64,000 nt of DNA from Melieria omissa (GCA_963971225.1 OZ020267.1:152325920-152389919); one strand, 5' to 3'; shown: positions 11,611 to 24,441, numbered from the stretch's first letter. Program-made: numbers and translations. Notes: generated by a model not told the origin, from the letters alone.

Positions 11611-14600
11611 GACGCAAACCTTTTCTCATTCCATAAAATTCTGGAACTTCATTAAGTGTCCAGCAAGTAAATCATGAGACAATTAACTCAACAACCTGTA
11701 ACTGGCACTTTGTAAGTCAATTAGTCATTCGTCTTTCTTTATTATAATTTTTTCGTTGGTATGTTTTTGTTGCTTTTCCAATTAACATAAAGAACTCAGA
11801 AACCAGTTTAACCAATTGTCACAGCTCTGATGGCAAAGGCCTCGCTCCCCGCCCATCCATGTGCCACCCCTTCATTTGGCTTTTACCTCCTTTAAACTTT
11901 TTGTGCTCTTCTAGTCGCTTTTTCAACAAACTTTTAATTAAAGCAAACAAGACGCTATAACTAAAACAATAAATTAAATGCAACAACAACAAAAAACAAT
12001 AACATCATTGTTGCAGCACCATTGCAGCCATCACAATAACAACTTGCCAAGTACTTACATACATACACACACATGTTCGATGAGGTGCAGCCACACCAAA
12101 GCGTGAGATTTTAATATGCATTGCGTCAACTGCTCGACCCTCATGAGAAATAAAAAGTGCTGGAATTTGTTGAAATAAACGCCCTATTCATCACTTGGCG
12201 CACCGTAGGCGACACGTGCAGCCGTTTGCAAGTTCGCAAAAAGTCCGCACAACAACAACTGCACACTCATAGCTCAAGTGGGGCAGATCGGCTGGCAAGA
12301 TCACTCGCTGGCCAGAGAGGCCCACTCAGGCACAAACCGATCAAAAAGCGCCCAACGATCATTGCCAGATACGCGATAACCCAAAAGCCCGCCAAACGAA
12401 AGTCGACACGTTCGACGACGAGCCAACTGCAACGACGATCAGCGTAATTGGCGATTGCGCTGGGCGCAAAGTTCATGTCTGTCGCTGCAGCTTTAAAGCT
12501 GCGCCATGCACGTCCCACTCTTCTAAATGTTTTGTTGTAATTTTACTGGAAATCGACAGAGGCGGCGCGCTGCTGGCAGATCGCGTGCAGAACGCGATCA
12601 TCACACGGACAGAGTCGCGCACACACACACACTCACTCATCGGTGCCGATGAATATTCGATGCGCAATTCGAGAACAGCAGCAGCAACAACAACAACAAG
12701 TTGATGAAATAGATTGCAATTGCAGTTGCAGATCGCACTCTGCCACTGTTACGAAATCAGTCGCAATCAACCAACCACACCGCCACTCGTCGACCAGAGC
12801 AGCAGCAGCCGAAACACGCCGCGCATTCGGAACGTTGCGGCCAATAGAAAAAACGAAGCACACCAGGCGGCACGCGCTGCTCGCTTGAACTATGTGTGGC
12901 TGCCTGTTGGCGGAGAAGATGCAGCGGTGGAGAAGATGCAGCAGTGGCGGTGGCAGCGAAAGAATGCGCCGCATTGTTTGCGCACACAACACAAACGTCC
13001 CGTTCTGCACCCTGTGCATGTTTTATATTTTTTGTTTTTTTATTTCATTTTTTTATTTTTTCGGTTTTTCAATTTTTAATTTTTTGTGTGTGTGTGTCTG
13101 CGTGTGCGCGTCAATTACTCAATTTAGATGCGACGCATTTGCAGATGTTGCACAAACAATAACAGCAACAACAACAATCACAACATTAACTGGGTCAAAG
13201 TGTTGGTGATTTTCTGTTTGGTTTCTTTAATATTTATCAAGTGGAAAATTTTTCTCGTTCGGCGCAACCCTTCTCTCCGTGATGCCGTTCAATGACCACG
13301 GTGACCAGACGTTGCAATTTTAGTAAAACACAGACGCTCACTATTAGAATCATCAAAATAATTGAGTTCGTTTTCATATCCAAACAAAACGTTTCCAAAC
13401 ACTGCAATCAACTAACACAACGACAGGAGATTCAGTTGGCATCCAAAAGTCAGCCACCAGCCACATGGTCACCTTAAGTTCACCTCATAGTCTGATCGTG
13501 TGTCCTCAACAGTTCAAACACATTTTGTTCAAGTAAGTATCACTTTTGTGTATCATAAGCACAACAACGCAAATATGACTTCAGTCATCATGAGCTCATA
13601 GCACAAAGAATTTAACAGGCAATTAAATCTGTCACTTGTGCCATTGCAGGCTAACCGTCAGCACGCCAACCGTCAACCGTCAAGCGTCAAAAAACGCTTC
13701 CAATTTGCGGCACAGCTATTTGTTGGAGAGCGCAGTGTGTTTCCCTAAAAAAACTTGTACATTAATTTTATTAATAAATACAACAGCAAAAGGCAGCGTC
13801 TGCCTCGCCTCGTGCACACGCAAAATACAGTAGCCGCAATTAGTAATTAATCCGCATCTCATGCATGACACTGCAAGTCATAATCGCCGGCGGCCACTGA
13901 AGAGCCGCGGCACATGCCACCACGACATGTGTGCGGCGACAGACCCCCAACTTGGCTGCGTGCGGCCTGTGGTGGCCGACAACAAGTCGGTAGAGAGTAC
14001 GCAGTGGCAGATCAACAGTTCAGACGCCATAAAAAACAAAGTGGCCGACATATCAACAGATATTAAAAAACACAAATTTTGCACCCAGCACTTAAGGTCA
14101 GTCCACACCGACTTGGGCAAGTGCGCATTCGCACACTTGGAGCGCACAGTAAACAGCGCAAATCTGTTAAAGTTCGGAGCAGAGGGCAGACAACAGATTA
14201 GATGTCGGGCGAGCAGTCCAAAGCGAAGCTGGCAATTCATAAATCACGAATGCCCAATTCATGTCGCCGCCCCCGAAAAATGCACAGCAACCGCAAAGTT
14301 ATCGAAAGCGTGCACATCCAGCTTAACGAGCAGCAGCAGAAAACCCAAACACAACAAATTAGCAGATATGATATTAAAAAATATGGCGAAAAAGTTGTCC
14401 GTGTGGCGAAGTGGTCGAAAGAGCAGCTACGGCATCAACGTCAGCTCAAACAGCAACAGTCGCAACTGCAAGTACCTTCTCGGCACAGCGACAAGCAACA
14501 GCAGCAACAACAAAAACGCTCAATTAGCTTAGCTAATTTTAACCTTGAACTTAAGCGTGCCTTAACCCTGACTGAGGATCCGCTGCCGCTGTCAACGCCG

Positions 14601-17084
14601 ACGTCGCTGTTGCCGCAGCTACTTTTCGTACTTGTTACTTGTTTGTATTGTTTTTGTTGTTGCTGCGCTGCTGATCGCAGTGATTTTTACACCTTCCGCA
14701 CGATTAACTTTAATTGCAATGACAAAAAAAAGCACTGCCACCAACAAGAACAACAAAATCCAGCCAGCACATGGTGTCGATTTGGCGCTGTCGATGCCAC
14801 AGCCTGGCACAGAGTCGCAATTGTGCAATGCACACAGTAGCGAACACCTTTGACTCGAGCCCTGACAACCAGATCTGCATTGTACACTCACACACACACA
14901 CGCACATTGCTGCCTTTCGTAAATTATATTTTAATAAAGTTAAATGCTGGTTTTAATTAATTTAGCGGCCACAGTCGGCAATGCAAACTGCACGACTTGT
15001 AATTATAATTTGCATCGACATTAAGCATTAAGCAGCTGACAATCAGCAGCGAAGGCAATTAGATTCATTTCAGCTTTGAACTTTGCTGTCTTGGTCTTGG
15101 AGTTGGCAGAATTGAGGCAAGCGAATTGTTTTGTGCTAAGGATGACGGCGATCCTATTAGAGGTGCTACAACCAGGGACTGAAGTCATCACAAACTGACT
15201 CAAAACAGATAAAGAAAGAAGAAATTGAAAGCTTGTTTATAGGTTATGTTAGCAAACTTTGAGAAATAGTAGCAAAATGTATGTAATGCATCAACTTGTG
15301 GCCACTCATTAACGAAACCCACCACTCACCCTTGAACAGTTCAATTGAAATAGTTCAGGCATCACTTTTCCATATGAATCGATCGCATCGCTACCAAATA
15401 TTGACTTTTATTGCAAACAACGAAAACACATTTTGTCGCAATTTATTTGCAGCAGCCACTCTTCATTGCGACAAGCACAAATCAATAAATGCATTTTTAA
15501 TAAAATCAAAAAGCCAATGCGCCGCCGCTGCCACTCGGCCAAGATACGCCAAACCAACCGCAAACCGACAGACGGCGAACAATCAATTTTCTTTAGAGAA
15601 GCGTAAAAACCACATGTGCGCCCGAATACAATGCAAATGGATGAAGAATTCATCACAATGCGAAAATTATGCACAGTATGTATGCGTATGGCTGCATATG
15701 AAAAACCCATTTTAGAACAACAACAACAAGAACAACCGCAACAAGTGAGAGCTTCTGTAGAACTGAAATAGCCGCAGCGCACTGAAAAAAAAGCAAAAAT
15801 TATAGAAAAACTTGCATTAATTTGCAGCCAACAAGCAGACAAACCCGAAAACAACACACACAACAGAACATAACAAAAACAAATAATACAACAAAACGAT
15901 ACGCCATTTCGCAAATGGAAAAGGCCAAAGTTGCTCAAAAAGTACACGTACCCATGTGCGCGCACTAACAACAACAACATGCATAACAATAACAACGACC
16001 ACAAAGCACACACAATTATGGCTGAAAGAGAAAAACAACGGCCGAACGAAAAAAGTGAGGAACGGGCCAGAGGAACGGAAAAAGCGTCTAGTAACCCAGT
16101 TCGGACGAGCTGTGTTTGTGTGTGTGAGTGCGTGCAGTTTTCATGGAGCAGAAAATACTAGCGAAAATATGAAAACATTAAACTAGAACAACAACAAGCA
16201 GTGCACAAATGCAAGAAAAACAAATGGCGCATAGGCGCAGTGTAGAATAGCAGCGCCGCTGATACAAATACAGCAACAAGCTGCACTGCCGCGTCACCCA
16301 CCGCCAACTATCGGATGCCGATCTCGACAAGGCAGCCAAACGCCCAACGCCAGTCCGCGCCCGCCGCACAATTCGCGCACAGAACAAAATTGCGAAATGA
16401 ACACAACTTCAGCGAACCAAATTGCAGCAATATGTAGTACAGCAACAACAACAACAACAACCACAATAACAGAAGTGGCGACAACAACACAACAACGACG
16501 ACGACGACGAAGCATTACAAATAGTCAAATGTAATGGAATATAATGGACCACACATGGGCAACGTTGCGCCGCCAGCCAGAGACATCATGTCCAGATTGG
16601 GCTGAAAACGAGATGCAATTCGCGGGCACTGACGAAGCCAACGCGACAACACGATGGCGATGGCGATGCTGACGGCATCGATAGCGGTGCGCCATCAATC
16701 GTCAAATCAATCAGACGCTGGCAGCCAGTGGTCGTAAATGTCCTCGTCTGTTAATTGAAAATTATGGAATCGTTGCGGTTCCACACCATTGACAGAATGC
16801 CCCCAGAACACGCAGACACTCACTGCTGGACGTGGATGGTTTATTGCGTGTGCCAACAGAAATCGCCTGAACGCTGAATATGGCTTCTGCGTCGAACAAA
16901 CGATTATAAAAATATATAAGTAAGCAGTTATCGACTTGAACGATGATGCCAAATGTGATCTGTGATATTTAAATGCTGATAGAATATTTAGACTGGCAAT
17001 TTTTATTCGGCCTAGAATAGAAAATTGCAGAAAAGTGGTTGATCAATCGATGGACAATATTGTGTACAGATACTTTGGGATGAG
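11611..17084. other. Long gene-free stretch with CAA-rich islands
   Basis: Alternates AT-rich DNA with GC-richer, CAA/CAG-rich islands at 12.2-13.2, 13.6-14.9 and 15.7-16.7 kb. A donor-like GTAAGTAT at 13533 follows UTR-like sequence. The longest frames (13861-14532 and 14202-14840) overlap in different phases, are rich in Ser/Gln/Lys and match nothing I know. A possible minus-strand exon at 16707-16886 is discussed as a finding. The stretch may hold leader exons or enhancers of a large-intron gene, which I cannot identify. Confidence 0.35.
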
Positions 17085-17292
17085 GGTTTCGTGTATTGTA
17101 ACTTTTTTGAGAACTTTGAAAAAGAATAAAATTTAGATGTAGGAATCTACAGACTGACAGACAGTTTTGGATAACTTGTATGTTTTCCTTACCTTTCCAA
17201 CAAGAGGTGTTATTTTGGTATTCAAAGAAAAATGTCATTTTTTGAGATAAATAATCGGATGTTTATTTCATAATAAAGAGGAAGGTATGCCG

Positions 17293-18733
17293 TTAATAAT
17301 GAAAAACATCAGCCAAATGGCCACCACGACCACGCTTACAGGACCATATCCTTATCATGAAATTTTCCATAACCAAATCGCAAAGTGGCTGCCCTATGTC
17401 CTCGATAGCCTCACGAATTCTGTCTTTGAGGTCTTGAATCGACGCTGGGCTGTTGGCGTACACCTTATCTTTCACGTGGCCCTAAAGGAAGAAGTCGCAA
17501 GGTGTTAAATCACAAGATCTCGGTGGCCAATTGTGAGCACCTCTTCCAGAGATAACACGGTCCGGAAACTTTTCCCGTAAAACAGCAATGGTTTCGTTGC
17601 TTATGTGGCACGTAGCGCCGTCTTGTTCAAAGTAAACGTTGTCCAGATCAATACCATCCAACTCCGACTATAAAAAATCATTAATCATCCCTCGATAGCG
17701 CAATCCATTCAATCCAAAGTAAGGTCCAATGACCCCGCCGGACCATAAACCGCACCAAACAGTCACACGTTGAGGATGGAGAGGCTTCTCAACAATAACT
17801 CTTGGGTTTTCCGAGCCCCAGATGCGACAATTTTGCTTGTTGACGTGGCCACCGAGGTGGAAATGGGCCACATCAGTCAAGATGATTTTTCGATGGAATT
17901 CCAGATCATTTTCATGCATTTCAAGGACCCAATCAGCAAAGACACGACGTTGTTGATGATCGGTCGGCGTGAGTTCTTGTGTTAACTGAACTTTATAAGC
18001 CTTAAGACCCAAGTCTTTATGCAAAATACGGTGTAATGACGTTTTTGCAATGCTCAATTCCAAAGAACGATGAGGAATCGACAAACCTGGGTTTTCTTCA
18101 ACACTTTGGGCTACAGCAGCAATATTCTCAGTTGTTCTTGAGCGACATGCACGGGTTTGGTTGGTTGGTTAAGTGGCTGCCTCTGTATGAGACACACTTA
18201 GGCCTATGGGCCCGTTGTGATACCACAAATTCCACCCGTTTTGAAATGTGTATGCAACACTGTTTTTTCCAACATGTGATACAACACACATTTCAAACGG
18301 ATGGGGGAAAGGGAGGGAGGGGACCTACAGTTTAACGCCGAATCCGGAAATCGAATCGCCGAAACGGCGATTGGCAGTTTTTTCTTTAACACTTGGAGGT
18401 TTTGCCATTGCCTGCCAAGAACGCACTTGTGCGATTCTTGTAATTCTCATTTCCTTCATGTGGATAGCGATAGAAGTAAATGAGTGTTTTTTCCAGCCCA
18501 AGCCAGGAATCGAACCTGGGGCGCTCGGTATGAGAAGCCAGCGCGCTACCCGCTGAGCTATCGAGGCCGACGGGTTTTATTCTTCAGATTACTAACTTGT
18601 CCCAACAGCTCGAATTTTTCCACCAATTTCTGTATTGCGGTCCTACAAGGTGCTTCACGACGACCCAAAAATGCTTTACCATAGTTTTGCGAACTGTGAC
18701 TGCAAGATTTTCACCATTTTTGTATCGTTCCAT
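17293..18733 (-). pseudogene. Tc1/mariner-type transposase pseudogene
   Basis: Reading leftward, an ATG at 18733 opens a transposase-like reading frame (starting ERYKNGENLA), which is then broken by the SINE. After the SINE the frame continues with a helix-turn-helix-like stretch (TSLHRILHKDLGLKAYKVQL). The catalytic-core region follows: IILTDVAHFHLGG with the first Asp, then FEQDGATCH with the second, then a C-terminal block with VKDKVYANSPASIQDLKDRI. Damage seen: the 411-bp SINE, in-frame TAG codons near 17667 and 17484 where this family usually has Trp, and a deletion just before GLRYRGM. It cannot make active enzyme. The family is a common insect IS630/Tc1/mariner-type transposase, and I did not resolve the subfamily. 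Confidence 0.85.
18159..18569 (-). mobile_element. tRNA-derived SINE, full length with 8-bp duplication
   Basis: On the minus strand the head is tRNA-like. The A box TAGCTCAGCGGG complements 18549-18560 and the B box GGTTCGATTCC complements 18506-18516, both matching RNA polymerase III consensus. The body follows, and a tail runs to CCAACCAACC repeats at 18159. The direct repeat ACGGGTTT flanks it at 18151-18158 and 18570-18577. It sits inside the transposase frame, so it is younger than that element. It is not a functional tRNA gene, because the acceptor stem does not close. A related tail fragment is at 50901-51010. Confidence 0.85.
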
Positions 18734-19640
18734 TTTTAGTAATGACGTAGTTTGTACTTGTCAAATGTCAAAGAATAAAAGCTTCAAAAGTGACAGCTAC
18801 CGAAATACCGGGTGATTTACAATAACACATCTTGTTGGAAAACCCTATATTTTGGTCCTGAAAATTTAGTTAAAAGAGAAACATTTTCTCTTTCATTTGA
18901 TACCCATATCTTCATTATTACACAACCGCAAATATTAAAAAAAAAATGTTTTAAATGTGTATGTTCTTAAAATTTTAAAATCCCTTAAAAAGGACTTTAG
19001 GTCAGAAAATGAAAAACTGACTGGTTACAATAATGACCTCTTTGTCATTGACTTTGTCATTTTTCTTTCGATTCCATTGATGGTAGGCTTACTATGTGAA
19101 AATATTTTTCATCTTACGTTTTGAAACCAAAGGAAATATTATTATATATATATATTATATATATATATTATTATTTTATCTATAAAAAAAACATTCAAAA
19201 ATTTATGATTTTTGAAAATGGTCGGAAAATTCCCTTTTGTAAAACTTTCATCGTCAGTAATTTCTCATCTAAGTAAGTAAAATCTCATCTGATTTGGACA
19301 ATCTGTATATCTCTGGAAAAGCTAAGGTATTATCTTCTGACCAACCGACAGCTTTTGTAAGTCGGATGGTTCGTTTACGAGATATGTGCTCATAACTGAA
19401 ACAACAGGGTAAAAACTTTTCGAAGATTTGAAAACGCTTTTTACAAAATTTTTTTGATCTTCTGTTTCTTGTTCAGCGGCCGAAAGTTAGTCTAGAAAAG
19501 ACTTTTATTTTTAGGTTAATTTTTTGTATCTAGTTGTATTATTGATGATTGAACATATACGCGACAGTTTCGAATTAAAATTCTGTACTAACTTAAAAAT
19601 ATTTGGGGGGGTTTAAACCCCAAAAGCCCTTCCCCTCGGC

Positions 19641-20957
19641 TCGTCTTTATGAATGAACTGGAAAAAATACATATTTAAAGTTTCAGTTTCAATAAATATG
19701 AATACAGCAACTATCCCATAGTGGAAACTTAATGCGCGATTCAAATTCGAATGGAGCCACTCAGTTCTATAAAACTTCTATGGCCACCAACCATGTAACC
19801 TTTGCCCCTTTTGAAACGAATCTCCCTCAAGTACGCCAACAGAATCGAGTTGAGTGTAGTTACATGCAAGTGAAACCACTCGGAAAGCGTTTATCGCGCA
19901 AATCGCCCCAATTTCGATTGATTGTATAATATTTGTTGACGCGTTTCTTCCAGCGCCGACGTCTGTGTTTATTTCGGTCTCTGAACTTTGCGTCTGCCGA
20001 GCGTTCTTCATCTGCAAATTCGCTGGGTTACATAAGCGTTTGCGCGTCTGAAAGTCGTATTCCATTTGCTATTACGCGATGAGTGCTGCCAACCAAAGCC
20101 CAATGACGGCATTCTAGCGATGCGAATGAGCTGCAGATTGCAGACGAAGTAGATAAACGTCAACCACATATGATTGCATGACAGGTCATTTCGCAGCGTG
20201 GGGCCACAAGACTGCAGCAATGCGACCAAGAAAAATGATTACTCACAATGCAAAGCAAAGTGTAGTGAATTCTTTCGCAGTAAAGACATCAAACATTTTT
20301 CAATAAATGATTATAAAAAATTTACTTTTAATCAAATTGATCAGCAGCTCACGTTTCTTAAATGCCGCTCAACTCGAGCCATCGAAAGAACCCAATGCGC
20401 CATAAATCACAGTTGCCACAAAGTGCCAACAAAACATTCAATGACAACCCCAATCGCCGGATCCAACAAATCGATCGATTGCTCGCCCGTCAGCCCGTTT
20501 GTCAATTATTCATGCATGACAGCATTATGACAGCGATGCAGTGTGACAGGCAAACATGCCGCCGCCGAAAAAGCGCTGTGTGCACTTTGCGCGTGCCGAT
20601 TCGTTGTTTGGACGCGTTATTGTGTTGGGTGTTGAAGTTGTGCTGCAGCCGATTGCGATTGCAATCGGGACTATGTGATAATGTCGCATTGCTGTCATAA
20701 CAAAGACTCTGACAACAGCAACTGAACATCAGCGATGGCAACATATCACAATTGCATTTTTTGTTCAACCAAAAACTGCGCATGCGCGCCGTGCTGCAAA
20801 TTAAATAAAAACCAAACCAGACAACACAGTGACAGATGAGTGTCAGCAGTAATAACGCATTCGTCACTGTTGCTGCCGTTGCAGGCGTTGGGTTGAAGCG
20901 AATTTCGCCGAATCCTCACTGCAGTCTCGTCATACAAGCTGACCACCTTACATATAC
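19641..20957. other. Gene-free stretch
   Basis: Moderately GC-rich DNA without recognisable coding sequence. Frames at 20174-20530 and 20362-20700 overlap each other and antisense frames, and look like chance openings. Confidence 0.45.
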
Positions 20958-20965
20958 ATATGTAT

Positions 20966-21417
20966 TAGGGATTGCAATTTCGGAATCGCGAATCCCGGAA
21001 TCCCGGAATCCCGGACAATTTCAGTCCCGGAAAATCCCGGGATTGACAAAATCCGATCCCGAGATCGAAACACAAAAAAGCTTGCTTTTTGCTTTTGTCA
21101 CGTTGATTTCGAAAAATGCAACCCTTCTTATTTAACACAAAAAATAAATTGCTCATTACCTGTGACGTTTGAATAAGTGTTAATGCAACAATAGCTCTGT
21201 TTGTGTATAACTAATTTTACTAATTTGTAACCAAAATCAGTTAAGTACATAGAATTGTATTTAATGCATAGTTATAATTTGTTTGATGGAAAAATGTCTG
21301 AACTAGTTCCTTAAAGTAATATATTCAATCCCGAAAAAAATGCCGGAATCCCGGGATTGTGATTTTCAGTCCCGAAAATCAAGGGATTGTAAAACTGGTC
21401 CGGGATTGCAATCCCTA
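20966..21417. mobile_element. hAT-like MITE with TAGGGATTGCAAT ends
   Basis: Left end TAGGGATTGCAATTTCGG; the right end reverse-complemented reads TAGGGATTGCAATCCCGG. The direct repeat ATATGTAT occurs at 20958-20965 and 21418-21425, a perfect 8-bp target duplication. Subterminal DNA is dense in the palindromic motif CCCGGGATT and its partial copies (20995-21050 and 21340-21405), as in multi-site transposase-binding regions. The 452-bp element has no coding capacity. Confidence 0.8.
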
Positions 21418-21425
21418 ATATGTAT

Positions 21426-23462
21426 GTATGTATATACCTAAAAAATATACTTAGTTGTGATTGCGATTGTGATTGTTGTTGTAGTTATTGAGTTTGTAGT
21501 TATTGTTGTGGCTCAGGATTTCGAATGCTTTCAGTTGGGATTCGTTCGGTAGTGCCAAAAATTTTTCAGAAAAAAAATATAAACCAACAATAGCCGCCGA
21601 GCGTAATTCACGTCAAAATGCGATTATTTATTGTCGCGAGGCGTTGGACAGCATTAGCCGCCGCGACATAATAATATCAACCAACAACAACAACGAGAGC
21701 AACTCTTCAGCCGCCGTCTGGCCGAAGTGCGAAAATTAATGAATCATATGTGAATTCTTGGTAATTTTATGGTTAATAATTTCGGTGCGCCGAAAAATTT
21801 CACATTCGTCGCACTGTACCTGCTGGACGTCAGTCATTTCTTGGCCCATACTACTCCCGCCCGCTCCTGCCGCTTGCCTAATCTTCAAGCAGCTTCGGAC
21901 AGGTGTCACTTAGCTCTTAGCGTACTTGCTTTTTTTTTTAGTTGTCAGCAGCGTTGTCCGCCGCACACTTGGCCAACCCCGTTGGCCGCCAACGCCGCCC
22001 ATGTCACGCCTGATGAATGTTGTCAACACTAATTACCCGCACACTTAAAATGCAATAATACCGCACAGGCAGCACCAACAACAACAACAACTACAGCACC
22101 ATCCGAGCAAAACAACAAAGAACAATACTTCCCGAAAGCATTAAACGCGGCCGTAATTGCCGCAACACGGGCAGCGTCCGAACAAACAAAATGCATTACG
22201 CCACTAACTCGAAAAGCACAAATCGGATCGGATCAGACGTAATTAAGATGTTATCTCCGAAGTCCGAATTGTGGCACTTTAATTGTTTGTAGGTGGCTGT
22301 GTGTGTGTGTGGCATAAGCCCTCGAAAAAAGCAAAGAAACCGCAAAACTTGAGTTGAATAATTGAGTTTTCATTGTAAATGTGTTATGTGTAAAATGCTG
22401 AAATTTTGTGACATTATCAGCAAATGATCACAAAAATTCCACACACATTCACAGCTGCCAGGATCAAAATATCGAGAGAAAAAGTAATCAAATTATGAAG
22501 TAGAGAAAAACTCAAAATACAAAATTCTCCCTGAAGCTGCACAACCAATCCAACAACCCAAAACTTGATCGACAACTTCCAAGCGAATCCTACAAATTAG
22601 AAATTCCATTTACTTTCTGTATAAAATTTCGTTCTTAATTCCTCGTTGTCATCTAATTCTCCGAATCAAACTCATATAATATAATGTATAATATTTGCCA
22701 TTGATTATTCAGACATTTACCACAAAATGCTTTCAAATAAATACCCAAACCCCAAATCATCATTATTGCAAACCTTTTTCGAATGTTGCTCGAGTTGATT
22801 TGTATGCGGTGTTTTTTTATCGCCATTTAATGGCGCATTTTGTCAATTTATTATGCGCAGGTCGCCGGTAATCCGCCATGTCATAACTGCCTCTGCGGCG
22901 CACCTCCTACTGCAACGCCCCCACCCGCTCGCTCTCTCTCACTCTCTCACTCCTTCGCTGTGCAGCCACAATGTGCACTTAACACTTTCGTGTGCAGGCA
23001 GTTTTAGGCATTTAAAATTAATGACTTCTTTATGAGACACACGAATTTTATTGCACGCCGCGCTACAAGTTTCAGCTGTGCGCGAATATTGCAGCGACGT
23101 GTTGGGCTATTAAAGCGTTTAGTGCTTTTTCGATTATGCGCGCTTAGAGATCGAGCAGCAAGTCAGCCAATGTAGCAGTTTGGCAGTCAGGCGAAAAGGC
23201 AAACCAACACTTCATTAGTCTTCTTCAACTTTTGTTTGTGCATTTTCTGCGCCACGCAAAACACACAGTAAATTATATATGGACAGCCAAATGTGTGTGG
23301 ATGCTTACATACATATGTACACATATATTTATTTAAATGCGAAAATCATGCCCCGAGAATTTAAGACATGTCACATTTTATCGTTTAATGGTCAGAAAAC
23401 ATTGAGACAGGAAATGGCTAAGTAAATGATTAGTGAGCAAATTTAGAGATATTTACACCAGG
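21426..23462. other. Gene-free stretch
   Basis: AT-rich with CAA patches (22076-22095) and a CT-rich run at 22928-22955. No coding signature. Sequence at 21850-22200 is GC-richer but closed by stops in every frame. Confidence 0.45.
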
Positions 23463-23717
23463 AATTCTGTGGTCAAAAGCAATAACCGCCTAAGTCGAAA
23501 ATTGCTGTTTCGAGCAATTTCGGTTTAAAGTTTTAGCGCGTAGTGTGTTCGGTATGGGAATGCGAATAGGTTTTTATTAATAACTTTTTTTATTTTAAAG
23601 TAAGAAGCTCCCCGATTTTACACAAACGTAGAGCACAGTCAAGGCAACGTGGTGGCATCCATAACTCAATTTCTTCTTAAGTCGACTTAAGCGGTTATTG
23701 CTTTTGACCACAGAATT
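23463..23717. mobile_element. Short inverted-repeat MITE, 255 bp
   Basis: A 36-bp arm at 23463-23498 (beginning AATTCTGTGGTCAAAAGCAA) is repeated inverted at 23682-23717 with one mismatch. GAATT is shared at both outer edges and may be the target duplication or part of the arm. There is no coding capacity. The near-identity of the arms suggests a fairly recent insertion. Confidence 0.65.
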
Positions 23718-23815
23718 ATCTAAATGTACCTATTCATGTTCTTCATAAGTTATGACCTTAGGCGCCGATTGATATTGGTGCACTTTTGCTAGAACCATTC
23801 TAACTTTACATTTCG

Positions 23816-24441
23816 CACACGAACTACAAAAGTGACACAACTAAAAATTTTTCATTTTCGGGTTTATGTGTTAATACTTTGCACAATGCATAAATCTACC
23901 AATCAGCTAAAGCTCAGTATATTTTGTTGTTGTTAACTGTTGCAAAAATACAGTTAGGTCTCTCTTCATGTCAGAAGTTTGATGATATTTGATAGCTGCA
24001 ACCAGGTGCAAAAGAGTCCTAACTCAAATTGTGTCACTTTTGACGAAATAAATTTTTGTTAAAGTTAATTTTAAGCAAAATTCTGACAATTTTTGTATAT
24101 ATTTTTAATTATAAAAATTAATTATAAATTTTCAAAATTTTTCTTTCAACTTTTTAGTTGTCATTTATAGTTATTAAATTCAGAAAAAGTGGCATAACTT
24201 GAAATAGTTCCGTAATTATTGAATTAAAATATCATCAAAACAGTCTCAACTCAAAATTTTGGATTTTTTAGTGTAAATTAAAAAAAACATCTTGCAACTT
24301 ATCATAAAGCATAATCTGTAACGATTTTCTACTGAACGGTCTATTTGTTATTTTAAAAAATGTTTATTTAGCTCAAAAACTGTTTTTTGCGTTTTCTGAA
24401 AAATCAAAAATTTTGAGTTGTCACTTTTGTTGTGCGTGTAC
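23816..24441. mobile_element. Possible foldback element with repeated CAAAAGTGACA motif
   Basis: CACACGAACTACAAAAGTGAC near 23816 faces an inverted counterpart ending at about 24441 (CACGCACAACAAAAGTGAC when reverse-complemented). Both are followed by A/T-rich AACTMAAAAWTTTTT-type sequence. Degenerate copies of the same motif also occur inside, near 24031 and 24185. The edges are approximate and no target duplication was found. Confidence 0.4.

Larger units (their letters stand above)
17192..18845 (-). mobile_element. Tc1/mariner-superfamily element, itself carrying a SINE
   Basis: Imperfect inverted ends: CCTTTCCAACAAGAGGTG from 17192, and GGGTTTTCCAACAAGATG reverse-complemented from 18845. 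Both ends are followed by GTTATT and each abuts a TA dinucleotide (17190-17191 and 18846-18847), as expected for this superfamily. A decayed transposase runs leftward between the ends. A SINE interrupts it at 18159-18569. The element lies inside an older hAT-like repeat copy. Confidence 0.75.
17085..19640. mobile_element. Copy of the 3.4-kb hAT-like repeat, split by a Tc1/mariner insertion
   Basis: Sequence at about 17099-17160 (ACTTTTTTGAGAACTTTGAA and onward) matches 3467-3530. Sequence from about 18846 to 19640 matches 3550-4215 over many blocks, including CATTTGATACCCATATCTTC, GGTATTATCTTCTGACC and GAAAGTTAGTCTAGAAAA, and the C-rich right end. The 1.65 kb between has no counterpart in the first copy, so it is a later insertion. 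The outer ends are decayed and I see no clean target duplication. Confidence 0.65.

Noticed and set aside
13861..14840. Two long overlapping plus-strand frames (223 and 212 codons)
   Set aside because: They overlap in different phases, are low-complexity and match no family; about one such frame is expected by chance in a window with CAA-rich islands.
18500..18570. tRNA gene on the minus strand with perfect A and B boxes
   Set aside because: The acceptor stem does not close and the sequence continues into a SINE body with target duplication, so it is a SINE head.
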